Shown one piece after another: positions 35,660 through 46,441 of a DNA stretch of 64,000 bases. The stretch's first letter is position 1, and every line of letters begins with the position of its first letter. Source of the stretch: Caenorhabditis remanei. Lineage: Eukaryota > Nematoda > Chromadorea > Rhabditida > Rhabditidae. Under the pieces are notes generated by a model. That model was not told the origin of the DNA. It did no database searches and saw only the letters and a list, made by a program, of their open reading frames with translations. Made by a program: the position numbers and the translations under genes. The stretch is taken from contig NC_071332.1 of assembly GCF_010183535.1 (NCBI RefSeq), forward strand, positions 13,764,001-13,828,000. The letters run 5' to 3'.

Positions 35660-36243
35660 TTGTGTTCCTTCAGTTCTGAATTCTTGAATAATTTTGTCTT
35701 CTGTCCATTTCGTTGTGGGGAATCATGAGTTAAAGTTGGAAAATCTGAGTAGTAAAAAGCCCAGTTTTCGACAAATTCGCAACATTTCGTTTCGAGACCT
35801 CATGATTTTCAATGTTTCTACAAATTTCCCCCATGGTTTTGTTTATTTTTCTGTCTTTTTTCTCTTTTGTCTCATGATTCATCAACAACCATCCTCACTT
35901 TCCCCTCTATTTTTTCGATTTTCTACCATCATTTCTCTGTTTTCCCTCCAATTTTCTACTTGTTTCATTTTATTCAAAATTCCCTTTTCATCGTATTTCA
36001 ATCTAATTTCAACACCAATAAAAGTGATATTTTATAGTTTCTACCCCTTCTCTTCAGACACTCCACTCATTAACTTATAGATGTAGTTATTATCAACTTT
36101 TCAAGTACTTTTGTCCTTCTCCTTTGTATTTCGCTCTTATCAGTTGATATGATAACGAATGCACACACAGAATGGCTCGTTTTAAGTAACAGTCCATTCC
36201 CATCTCTTTCTTTTTAATTTTTACATTTTTCCATATGGTGCAG
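35660..36243. other. intergenic, no gene seen
   Basis: T-rich 3' flank of CWC15 and promoter of the transporter gene. It ends in CAG directly before the ATG at 36244, a probable trans-splice acceptor. Confidence 0.5.
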
Positions 36244-38721
36244 ATGTCGACGTCGTCACGGAAGGCGCTCGTCTTCGTCGTAACGTTTGTCAGGTAAGAA
36301 AAAAATAGAAAAGTTATTTTTCGGAATCAGATGTGAAAAGTGAATGAAGTTAAATAAAAATCGAAAATAGATAATGTTAGATTGCCAAAGGGCAACTGTT
36401 TATAACAAATAACTATTATTTCATTAGTTGTCTCTTCAATACGCTAACTTTGACTTCACGAGGTACAACTCATGAATGATAAATTAGCCAGAAAATAAAA
36501 TTTTAACGGTTTTTTTACATTCAGATGATATGAAAACTCGTTTTTCGGTTTATTTTTCGGAAAAAATCGACAAATGAGCGATAACTTCGCTCCTCAGACC
36601 AAGTTTTTCTACAGGTTTCCTAGAGGTTTCACAATTTTGGCTGATTTTCAACAGTTTCTATTCGATTTCTCATTCTCCCAAACCAAATTTCGCCTTATTT
36701 CAGTTACGGCCTATACCACGCGAGCAGAAAATCATTATCCGGAGTGAAATCGTCGATAAAATCAGATTGGTTGAGTAACACCTCTGGACACGAACCATTA
36801 TTCGCAAATGAAGCAGACGCCAAGCACTTTTTGGGGTCATTGGATGCCATTTTCATGGCTGCATATGCTGCGGCTCTCTTCTTTTGGGGATGGTTGGGTG
36901 ATCGTCTCAACCCGAAATACGTTGTAGCTGCTGGAATGATTGGATCTGCTGTCACGGTAAGAAAATCCACAGGAGTAGCAGGAGTATGCCTGCGAACATG
37001 TCGAAAGTAGCTAGTCGTCATTGCGCTAGCATATTCTCTTCGAAATGTTTGTAATACTTTCTCAACCATTTCAGCTCACTCTATTCGGAACAATTCCAAA
37101 ATGGCTCAATTTCTATCATGCCCCTTATTATGTCATCACTTACATCGCGTTCGGTCTTGTTCAAGCCTGTGGATGGCCCAGTGAAATCGCGATCATGGCC
37201 AACTGGTTCGGAAAAGGAAATCGTGGATTCGTGATGGGTGTATGGGCGGCATGTCAACCAGTTGGAAATATATTCGGATCGATTTTTACTGCAATGGTTC
37301 TTCCATTGGGTTATGAATATACTTTCTTGCTCAATTCAGTGCTCATTGCTGTTGGTGCAATCGTTGTAGTGACAGCTATTGATTCATCACCAAACGAAGA
37401 ACAGGAGGCTGGAGTTGAGGCTAATAGGTGAGTAGTAATGACAAGAAGACTTACAGACAAGAAGACATTAACTGCACATAGACAGACTTACAGACATGCA
37501 TACAGTCGGCACTTATTATTTTAAACGGGCCTCACGTGACCCTGACTTTTCCTTTTCAGTTATATCCCATTCAGAATTTTGAACCGAAACTAAAATTTTG
37601 TTTTTGTAGAATCCGACTACTCCGCCGGTCTAACAGGTGGGACTCTAATTCTAGAAAGTTCGTTATTACTTCTGTTTTGTAGTGGTTTTTGCATGTAATT
37701 TGAGTTTTCGTAAGCCCAACATAGCTGACAGTTTTATATTTACAATAAGTTTTAGCATGTAATCCCACTTCTCACTGATTCTAGTCACTCATCTCGAGTT
37801 TTCTGAGTTTTCCACTTCCTCAACACCCTTCCATGTTCAATTTCTTTGTGAAAATGTCTAAATTATTCCAGCAACGAACCGCATCACAACTTCCACGGCG
37901 AACCCATTTCCCTATTCAAAGCAATTCTTCTTCCCGGAGTTCTCGCCTATTGTATCTGTAACGCATGTCTGAAACTTGTGAATTACGCCTTCTTCTTCTG
38001 GCTTCCATTGTATTTGACTGATGCATATCACTGGGAAGAATCACAAGCAGATCAATTGAGTATTTGGTACGATTTCGGTGGAATTATTGGAAGTGTTTTG
38101 GGTGGATATATTACGGTGAGTTGATGAGGAAATAGTTCGTCGTTTATCTGCTTCTTTTCAGGACAAAATGGGCAAACGATCCCCTCTTATCGTTGCGATG
38201 CTCATATGTTCCATCGGATCTCTCTACTTCTACGCTCACGTCGGTCCATACATGTTCTGGAATGCTCTCGTAATGACAACTGTCGGTGTGACTGTATCTG
38301 GACCATACAATTTGATCGTTGGCTCAATTTCGATTGATCTCGGATCACAACCGGCACTCGCTGGAAACACACAGGCAATGTCTACAGTATCCGGATTGTT
38401 GGATGGTACTGGATCAGCTGGATCGGCTATTGGACAACTATTCATTCCGATTATTCAAGATGATTTGGGATGGAAGGCTGTTTTCTATGTATTTATGCTA
38501 TTGGTAAGCTATTCGTCGCTCAAATTCTATATTTTTTGAATGTTTTCTGCCAATTTTTCTGCTCTGTTTTCTCTCCAAACACATTCTTATTTCAGAATGG
38601 ATTTGCCATCCTCGCTATCCTCAAACGTTGCATCATCGACATGAAATCTCTCCGGAAATTGCGAAGCGGAGAAGAATCGCCTCTTCTCAATGATGGAGAA
38701 GGCGGTGAACACGAAGACTAA
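36244..38721 (+). CDS. SLC37-type sugar-phosphate exchanger (MFS)
   Basis: Six exons: 36244-36293, 36704-36956, 37075-37427, 37872-38115, 38162-38503 and 38596-38721. They give 1368 nt, 455 residues. About twelve membrane segments are visible. The start SSRKALVFVVTFVSYGLYHA with SRK, then GWLGDRLNPK (MFS loop 2-3 motif), QACGWPSEIAIMANWFGKGNRG and GGYITDKMGKRSP, is characteristic of the SLC37 branch of the organophosphate:phosphate antiporters. Human SLC37 proteins exchange glucose-6-phosphate or related sugar phosphates for phosphate across the ER membrane. The C-terminal LRSGEESPLLND tail carries a possible dileucine sorting signal. No lesion seen. Same strand as CWC15 but about 600 bases apart, so not obviously an operon. 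Confidence 0.92.
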
Positions 38722-39919
38722 TTCTAACACTAATTTATGCACTTCTTAATCTAACATTTCTATTAATTCACATCACTAATGGCCCCAAAATTTCCCGTTG
38801 TTTTTTGTACATGTTGATATATACGGATTCCACTATCAGATTCTAAAACAAATTCACTCTTCATTTGATTGTTTCCGCCTTTTTCCCTTCCCATACCGGG
38901 TATTTTCACTTCAATTTCAACTTTTCCATGTTCTGTGCAATGTTTAGAGTTTTATGAACCAAATAGAATTAATAAATTCCTGTGAATGCATGAGCTATTG
39001 GTTGAAATTTAGAGGCCCCACAAATCGGGGAGAAACGTGGTGCGGGAAACACGAAACGGGGAGAAACAAATCGGGGAAATACTATTCGGGGAAATACAAT
39101 TCGGGGAGAAAGGGGCGGAGTCGCGAAAAAACTGTGCGGCAGTTGCAAAAAAATTTGCTCATGGTAATTTTTCCTCTTAAAAATTACTGTAAAAAATTTG
39201 TTTTGCAACTGCCGCACAGTTTTTTCGCGACTCCGCCCCTTTCTCCCCGAATTGTATTTCCCCGAATGGTATTTCCCCGATTTGTTTCTCCCCGATTCGT
39301 GTTTCCCGCACCACGTTTCTCCCCGATTTGTGGGGCCTCGAAATTTAATGAGTCATCGCTTGAAATTGGCAACGACACGCCATTATTCCGCCAAAGCGCC
39401 TTGTTTACCGTAAATCGACAGGGAATAATTGAAGTGTTTGGAGTCTTTCTAGCCGGGTTTTGGATGGTTTCAAGCTCATTTTTCATAAATTTAAAGTATT
39501 TACATCGAATTTGTGATCGTAATTTTGATAAAGTATATCAGGAATTCCGTTAATGAGTGCAGTTTTCGAGAAGAAGAGAGACATTTTGAAAATACAACGA
39601 AGTTCTCTCCGTTTTCAGAAAATCTTGCAGCTAGCCACTTCAACTTCGAATATCTGTTAGAAAAATGTCATAATAAAAGTCATAAAAATCAAAAATCTTG
39701 AGTTCAAAAGAACAATTTGCAGGGCAGAATTCAACATATGTGTTGATGATAAACACACCGATGCATAGTCAAACAGAGAGAAATAACGTTTGGAAAAATT
39801 TCGCAATTTCCGCATTGAATGGAGTTGATATATTCTAAAAGTTTATGAATTTTGAAGTATTTATTCCTGATTCTCTGTAATACTAACCTTTTCTTATAAC
39901 TGAATATTGAAAATTGAAC
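38722..39919. other. intergenic holding a foldback element
   Basis: Apart from the palindrome at 39012-39339 I see no coding region. Open frames across 38954-39553 read through the palindrome and are artefacts. Confidence 0.5.
39012..39339. mobile_element. 0.33-kb near-perfect palindrome (MITE)
   Basis: The left arm, beginning GAGGCCCCACAAATCGGGG, matches the right arm ending CCCCGATTTGTGGGGCCTC over about 140 bases. Arms contain repeated AAATCGGGGA / TCCCCGATTT blocks. The loop is about 45 bases. Flanks on both sides read AAATTTA, a possible target duplication. Non-autonomous; no ORF. Confidence 0.8.
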
Positions 39920-42741
39920 ATGGTAAGCATTTTTTGTGAGATATTCTCCAGAATTTGTCTCTGATTTAGGTGAATTACACAATAAATGAGGTGCGTTCTC
40001 TGATGGGACGCACACGAAATATTCGTAATATCTCTGTAATTGGTAATAATGAACACGGGAAGACGTCCGTTACGAACTGTCTCACTTCGAGTGCTGGGAT
40101 AATGATTATGGAGAAAGATACAACGGAAATGTATATTACTGTCACATCGGCGTGAGTAATAGATGCATAAATATACAGACTCTTTGTCATTTACACAGGG
40201 ATTTTGATTTTCAGAGCAATTTCACTCGAACTCAAAATGAAAAATGATGATTTGGATTTCGTGAAAGGAGAAGACCAAATGGAAACTGTCGAAATTGATG
40301 GGAAGACAGAAAAAGTGAATAGTTTCCTGATCAATCTAATTGAATCACCCCGTCTTACTAACTTCTCTCCTGAAATGTCTTCTCAACTTCGTATCGTCGA
40401 TGGAGCCATTGTAGTTGTTGATTGTGTCTCTGGTGTTGAGATTCAAACGGAATCTGTACTCCGCCAGGCAATTCCTGAACGAGTCAAACAAATTCTTTTT
40501 ATCAACAAAATGGATAGAACTCTTCTGGAATTGAAACTGGGACCAGAGGAGATTTATCAAACCTTCAAAGTTAGTTTATGCTTGAAATCTAGTCAAAGTC
40601 TCTTCATTATATTTCGTGTTGTAAAATCATTCAATTGAGAACCCAATCCAACTTTTCTCAGGATATCGTTGACAACATCAACACCGTAATTTCCACTTTT
40701 GGTAATGAAGATGCACCATTTGAACCAATGAATCCATCAATTGGAAATGTCGGATTCGGATCTGCAGTCCAAAGATGGGGCTTCACATTAAAACAGTTTG
40801 CTGAAATGTATGCTGAAAAGTTTGGAATCTCGGTGAGTCCTAGTCCCCAATTTGTATTTTAACTAAAATCATAATTCCAGGTTGACAAGATAATGAAAAA
40901 CCTCTGGGGCAATAGATTCTTTGATTCAACCACCAAAAAGTGGAGTAGCACGAAGACAAATGAAAATCAGAAACGTGGATTCAATCAATTCGTACTTGAG
41001 CCAATTTTCATGGTCATGGATGCAACCCTGAATCTTGAAAAAGAGAAAATCGAAACAATCTCCGAAAAACTTGGTGTTGAATTGACTGACTACGAGAAAG
41101 ATTTAGAAGGACAAGCAGTGATGAAAGCATTCATGAGGAAATGGCTTCCTGGAGGAGACAGTATTCTTCAGATGGCTGCTATCCACTTACCTTCTCCAGT
41201 GACTGCTCAGAAATACAGAATGGAAATTTTATACGAGGGATCACTAGACGACGAAACAGCTCTAGCAATCAGAGCTTGCGATTCTAATGGACCACTCATG
41301 ATGTATGTATCCAAAATGCTTCCAACTTCTAATAAGGAAAGGTTTTACGCATTTGGGCGTGTCTTCTCTGGAAAAGTGGTAACCGGGCAGAAAGCCAGAA
41401 TTCAAGGGCCAAGTTATGTGTCAGGACAGAAGAAGGATTTATACGAAGCACCGATTAAACAAATTGTATTCTTGATGGGAAGATTCATTGAGTTTATCGA
41501 TGAAATTCCAGTTGGAAATGTCTGTTGTCTCGTTGGAATCGATCAATATCTTGTGAAAGGAGGGACTCTGACCACATTAAAAGATGCCCATAACATTCGA
41601 TCAATGAAATACTCTGTCTCTCCAGTAATGAGAGTTTCAGTTGAACCAAAGAATCCAGATGATCTTCCCAAACTTCTTGATGGACTGAAAAGACTAACTG
41701 AAGTAGATCCGACGGTTCAGTTTATTAGTGAAGAAGAAGGAGAGCTCTTCATTGCAGGATCAAGCGATCATCATCTGGAGACATGTATCAAAATACTGGA
41801 AGACGACGGATACATTCCACTCAACACTTCTGAGCCATTCGTCTTATATCGAGAAACAGTTCTATCCAAGTCTAATCAGCTTTGTATGGCTAAATCACCA
41901 AATAAGATGAACAGATTTTTCTGTACTGCGGAACCAGTTCCAGTTGATCTCATTAAAGATCTCGAAAGTGATCACGTTAATGGTATCGAAGGGTACGTAT
42001 CTAAAGATAATGGAGTGACTCTTGCTAAAAAACATGGAATCGCGGATGCGGATAACATTTGGTGCTTCGGAACTCAAGTTGCTGGACCAAACATTTTATG
42101 TGATAACACGAAACACTCTGAATTTAACCATGAAATCAAAAAGTCAGTGATCGCTGGTTTCCGATGGACAACCGCGGAGGGAGTACTTTGTCAAGAGAAT
42201 ATGCGTGGTGTTCAATTCAATATTGTCGATATGAACCTTCATCAAAGGTCAAATGAAAGAGGAAGTGGTCAAATCATCTGTGGATTCCGTCGTAATTTCT
42301 ATTCATGTGCTCTCACTGCTGAACCACGTCTTCTGGAACCAGTTTATTTGGTGGAAATTCAATGTTTAGAAGACGCCATTGAAGGTAAATTGATAGGTTT
42401 TGCGATAGAATTTGAAATTCATCTACATATTTCCAGAAACTTCTGAATTGCTGAGCGGTAGGAGAGGTCAAGTATTTGAAAAATTCAAAACCTTCGGAGC
42501 ATCAATATTCACCCTGAAGGGCTATTTACCTGTCAACGAATCTATTGGTTTCATAACTGATTCCCGCTCTATCCCGGGTGTTTTGTCCATTCCTCAATAT
42601 GTATTCGATCACTGGCAGTTGCTACCAGGAGATCCACTTGAAGACGGGACAATGGCGAATAAAATTATGTTGGATATCAGAAAAAGGAAAGGACTCAAAG
42701 AGAGTATTCCGGATCTTAATGATTATCTCGATAAGATGTGA
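39920..42741 (+). CDS. divergent eEF2 paralogue, altered GTPase and tip
   Basis: Six exons: 39920-39922 (ATG only), 39970-40151, 40215-40569, 40662-40832, 40881-42384 and 42437-42741. They give 2520 nt, 839 residues. Similarity to eEF2 runs end to end: [12 protein letters not shown] start, [42 protein letters not shown], and the YLDKM end. Key sites are changed. The P-loop is GNNEHGKT instead of AHVDHGKS. About 11 residues including switch I and the eEF2-kinase Thr are missing. DSPGHVDF is ESPRLTNF, losing the catalytic His. The domain IV tip reads [11 protein letters not shown], so the diphthamide His is Glu. The gene keeps introns and an open frame, arguing against a processed pseudogene. 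It may have a non-translocase role or be decaying; function unknown. Confidence 0.9.
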
Positions 42742-42852
42742 TTTTTTGTTATTTTCATTTTTGAAAAAATAAAACTCTGAAAATTAGAAAAAATGAATCA
42801 ATCATTAAAAAATAATATATAAAAATCAAAGAAAAAAGAACAAGAACGATAA

Positions 42853-44198
42853 TTACAGATTATTAACAATCCGATAAGCCTTATTCGGATAAGAAAATTG
42901 AGTATTGAATGGGTTGTGCCAAACCAGAAAATAGAATGAGACGTCTGTCTGGAGAATTGTAGCAAGGAGACCGTCACTTCTTTCGATATCGTACCCACGG
43001 CGAGCGTCTATTGTGTAGGGACTTTGGATCATATCCATGCTGTAAAAGCTATGATTTTTAGTGAATTTCACACAGAATTACTTACACATAATCTCCGTCT
43101 CTTCTCTGTTTATCCCAGAGAACTACATTCAATCCATCGAGAACTTTCACCATTTCAATATTTCTTCCATAAGCAGTCGACAGATCCAGACGACGTAATC
43201 CAGGGTTTCCACCTGCCTGCCAGTGCTTGATGAACAAGTTTACGTCTTCTCCGCACAGATTATGACACAGTAATTTCAAGCGCTGGAATTCAAGACTCAG
43301 AAGATCTTCACGTGTCATCCACATTGCGTCCAGAAAGCAGATACGTTTCAGATGAAAAATCTGAAAGGAAAACGTCATTTCTTTTTACAAACAAATATTT
43401 AACTTACGTCTTTAAAGTCAAAGTACCCCCTGATGAACTGGAAGTTGATCAAAAGTCCTTCCAAATTTCGATAAGTATGCAATAATGACTCCAATCCTCT
43501 GTATCCATCTCTCAAATATCCTGACAATTGGATAACCAACCGGTTGTTAAAAATCGGGTGTTCAATGAGCTCTCTGAGTTTTGCGGCTCTTTGATTCAAC
43601 TCAATTTGAGCAAAACCTGCCCGGAAACGAAATACACTGGAAATATAGTCAAGCATTGGTTTGAGATCTGACTCGAATGATTTTGTTTCGCAGTAGTATT
43701 CACGTTGCATGTTGTTCCGTCCACTGAAACAAAGCTGATTGATATTTGAGGACATCAGGATTCAGAGGACACACAGACAGAGACAGACATCGGGACAAAC
43801 TAGTGAAGAAACATACTCACCGTACTAAAATCGCCTGCTTTCCCATTTGAATTTGCCATCCCCACTCGCAACATTTCTCATCAAAACGGAAAATGAGGTC
43901 GGGCTCCTTATAGTTATTTCGAAAAACTATTGATTTTCTTCTGTGCATATTATTGATTTCCACACAGTCAAATTGAAAATTCATCTCCTTAATCAAGCCT
44001 CTGATTCTCTTTGATGTTAGCGACAAGTCGAATCTGTAATTATGAATACGAAACTATTTTTGTTTGAAAGAAAATGCAAACTTACACAAAAATGAAATCC
44101 ATCTGCCTCAAAACATTCTCAAATGCCTTTTGTGGAAGAGCTAGTAGTCTGATACGTGTCCTAATCAATGGAATCGGAGGATCAGAGTTAGCCGCCAT
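42853..44198 (-). CDS. F-box protein with FBA_2-type domain
   Basis: Five minus-strand exons: 44086-44198, 43821-44033, 43408-43723, 43086-43360 and 42853-43039. They give 1104 nt, 367 residues. The F-box lies at the start: PPIPLIRTRIRLLALPQKAF, then SLTSKRIRGLIKEM. The middle and end match the nematode F-box-associated FBA_2 pattern (LKRICFLDAMWMTREDLLSL, DIERSDGLLATI, FNTQFSYPNKAYRI). Such proteins are thought to be substrate adaptors of SCF ubiquitin ligases, and the family expands rapidly in Caenorhabditis. In-frame ATGs upstream at 44240 and 44306 could extend the N-terminus. I chose 44198 because it lies just before the F-box. Confidence 0.83.
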
Positions 44199-45099
44199 GG
44201 CAAAGTTCTTGAGGATTGTAACAAGACGTTCGAAATTTTCCATGTTCACTTGTATTGGCGGAAAATATTCAAAACGAGAGATTGAACGGGTTGGGTATGT
44301 ATTCAAACGAGGAGATGACTATGTAGCTCTGTGGGAAGAAAAATAACGAAAATGAGCTGTGGGAAATCGAGATGACACACGGCGATTGGACCCTCTAGGG
44401 CATCTATAGACTTCAGGACTAGCGTCACCCGCCTGCCGGCGGGGTCCGCTATGCTTCCCGGGTCTTCAAGAGTTCCAGGGCCTGCGGCCCTGAGCCAGAG
44501 TAAAACCGGGCCTTCGGCCCTGTCTGCCACCTTTATTTTTTTTTTATTAGGCGGGTGACGTTCTTCCCGGGCCTTTAATTATAGCCGCCTACTTACTCCT
44601 AATTGAAATGAATGGAAATAAATTTGTTATTGTCACTGTTCTAGGCCTTGGTCATTGAAAGGTCACGAATGTATTTTCACTGAAAAACACTTAAAAATAC
44701 AAACTTTTCAAGCTAAAAAAAGTGACTTTCACTCTATGGCCCATAGCTCGGTCACCAATGATGGTATCAACACCAAATTTTCCAGGAATGACGGGACAGC
44801 CTATTCCTAATAGTCAAATAAAAATTAGGTGAAAATGTGAAAAACGGACAAAGTTATTAACGGTCAACAAAGCGTGACATTTTTGCTAGTGAGAAATGAA
44901 AAATTGTAACGTTTTTCAAATTACAAAACATTCACCCCCCATACCTAGTGGGTTTAAGAAGAGAAGGTGGCAGAAAATATTCTTCTAAAAACGTTTTTGA
45001 CCAAAGATGACCATTACAGGAAAGGTCGGTTCGGTTCAACTTCAGTACAGGAATCGAACGAATATATTTTTCACTCTGAAATATCAAAAATCCACAGAA
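44199..45099. other. intergenic with GC-palindrome repeat
   Basis: Contains a repeat patch at 44385-44580 with GGGCCTGCGGCCCT, GGGCCTTCGGCCCT and inverted GGCGGGTGACG/CGTCACCCGCC ends (about 44422 and 44551), likely a small MITE. 44600-44960 is AT-rich and unassigned. No gene seen. Confidence 0.5.
44422..44562. repeat. small inverted-repeat element (GC-rich)
   Basis: GCGTCACCCGCCTGCC (about 44422) and GGCGGGTGACGTTC (about 44551) are inverted copies. Between them are two short GC hairpins (CCTGCGG, CCTTCGG loops). A MITE-like remnant. Confidence 0.45.
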
Positions 45100-45553
45100 A
45101 TGAAGACAAGTTGGTTGCTCCTTGGATACTTATTCATTGGTATTCAGTTCTTCCCTCTGGTAAAAAATAAATATTATTTCAGTTTACTCAACTCTCATTT
45201 GGTCTTCGCCAATTCGAAAACGAGAAGATGTCATAGAAACTTCGAGTGATGTGACTGTGTCAGCTTTCGAGAAGCCGATATTCAAGGAGACTTCATCTAA
45301 ATTTCTAGTAAAGTCGTCGGTTTCTGAGCACTCGTCTACCAGAAAAACCACTCAAGAATCTACAACTCCCACACCATCAAAACGATCAAACAGTAAATCT
45401 AAAAATAAGAAAAAGAAGAAAGTGCTTCCGGATTATGGAGAGACGTTCGATTGGAAAAATTTTAATGAGAATGCTACTAAAACCAACGGTTCCAGTGGGA
45501 TGCTTGTTATGGGAAGTTTGCTCAGCCTCGTCTTCTTTTATTATTTTTCCTGA
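45100..45553 (+). CDS. small secreted Ser/Thr/Lys-rich protein
   Basis: Two exons, 45100-45139 and 45183-45553, with a 43-nt intron (donor GTATTC, acceptor TTTCAG). Together they give 411 nt, 136 residues. This split is chosen because it alone joins a signal peptide (MKTSWLLLGYLFIVYSTLIW) in phase to the downstream frame. The longer, better-looking exon ending at 45159 would shift frame and stop. The middle is Ser/Thr-rich then basic (SKSKNKKKKK). The C-terminus is hydrophobic (GMLVMGSLLSLVFFYYFS), suggesting a GPI signal or tail anchor. No family recognised. Confidence 0.6.
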
Positions 45554-45753
45554 TTAGTAATAAAGGTTTAGTTAGCGACTATGTGAATTGTTGGCTGTTT
45601 CCGTATTCTCAAGTCTATTATAACTTTTCTCTGACTCTAAAAAGCGCTGAAAAGTAAACTTGAAACATAACAATATTACAAATCTTTATTTCCAAATAAT
45701 GTAATCTTCTTTAATTTGATCTGACCGATTGGTTGTTTCCATCCTCTCCCATA

Positions 45754-45984
45754 TCAATGAACGACCATCACTCCTGGATTATTATTGTTGCTATTTCTCT
45801 TTCTCATCATGTAGAAGAATCCACCAGCAGCACTTCCAGAGATACATATGAGCACTCCAACCACAATGCACACGATCAAGACAGTTTCAGCATTCTGTTT
45901 CTCATCCGCCGACATATCCTCGTATCGTTTTGCCATGACCAATCCAAACAGCAGTGAAGAGATGAGAAGTTGATTGAAAATCAT
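45754..45984 (-). CDS. small single-pass membrane protein
   Basis: Single exon, 76 residues. Signal peptide MIFNQLLISSLLFGLVMA, a short polar segment (KRYEDMSADEKQNAETV), one membrane segment (LIVCIVVGVLICISGSAAGG) and a short basic, Asn-rich tail ending MVVH. Unrecognised family; resembles many short nematode type I membrane peptides. Faces the divergent CAP-like gene that starts at 46232. Confidence 0.6.
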   Translation of the reverse strand: MIFNQLLISSLLFGLVMAKRYEDMSADEKQNAETVLIVCIVVGVLICISGSAAGGFFYMMRKRNSNNNNPGVMVVH

Positions 45985-46136
45985 GTTGACAGTGAGAGAA
46001 AAACTGTGACTAAATCTTGTCAATCTGAAGATTATTTTCTAAACGTGGCAAGAGGTCAATGCTCTATTTTTTTATTTGTAACGTGACTGAGTTTTCTTTA
46101 ACTTTTTTCATAAAAAAAAAACTTGACATGACCCGT

Positions 46137-46440
46137 CTTGAAATCTCGTGCTCTATTTAAATTCATTATAAATAAACCAATTACCCCCAAAGACCTCAGT
46201 TTACGTCTCTTCCCTAGACCCCTGGGTAAGAATGAATCTTCTGATCATTGGAGTAGTGCTCTTCGGAGCCACAGTACATCAAAGTACCGCTCACAACTAT
46301 GAAGAACTTCTCGCAAAACTCAATTACGAAAGAAGAGAATACGCGAAGGCAAACAATATTCCAAACATGTACAAGTTGGTGGGTTAGCCTGTGAAAGCCG
46401 GAGCAATTATTTTCATAATATTCTTTCAGGAATGGAACCA
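46137..46440 (+). repeat. segmental duplicate of 53688-53990
   Basis: The promoter, 5' UTR, exon 1 and intron 1 of the CAP-like gene starting here are nearly identical to those at 53688-53990. Identity starts at CTTGAAATCTCGTGCTCT and continues through exon 1. This marks a recent tandem duplication of the gene. Confidence 0.8.
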
Positions 46441-46441
46441 A

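Noticed and set aside
38954..39553. 199-residue open frame with RFVFPAPRFSPICG repeats
   Set aside because: It reads through the palindromic MITE; the same peptide appears on the other strand.
44967..45170. 67-residue ORF upstream of the small secreted protein that could join exon 2 in phase
   Set aside because: It lacks a signal peptide, and the 45100 start with the 43-nt intron explains both exons better.
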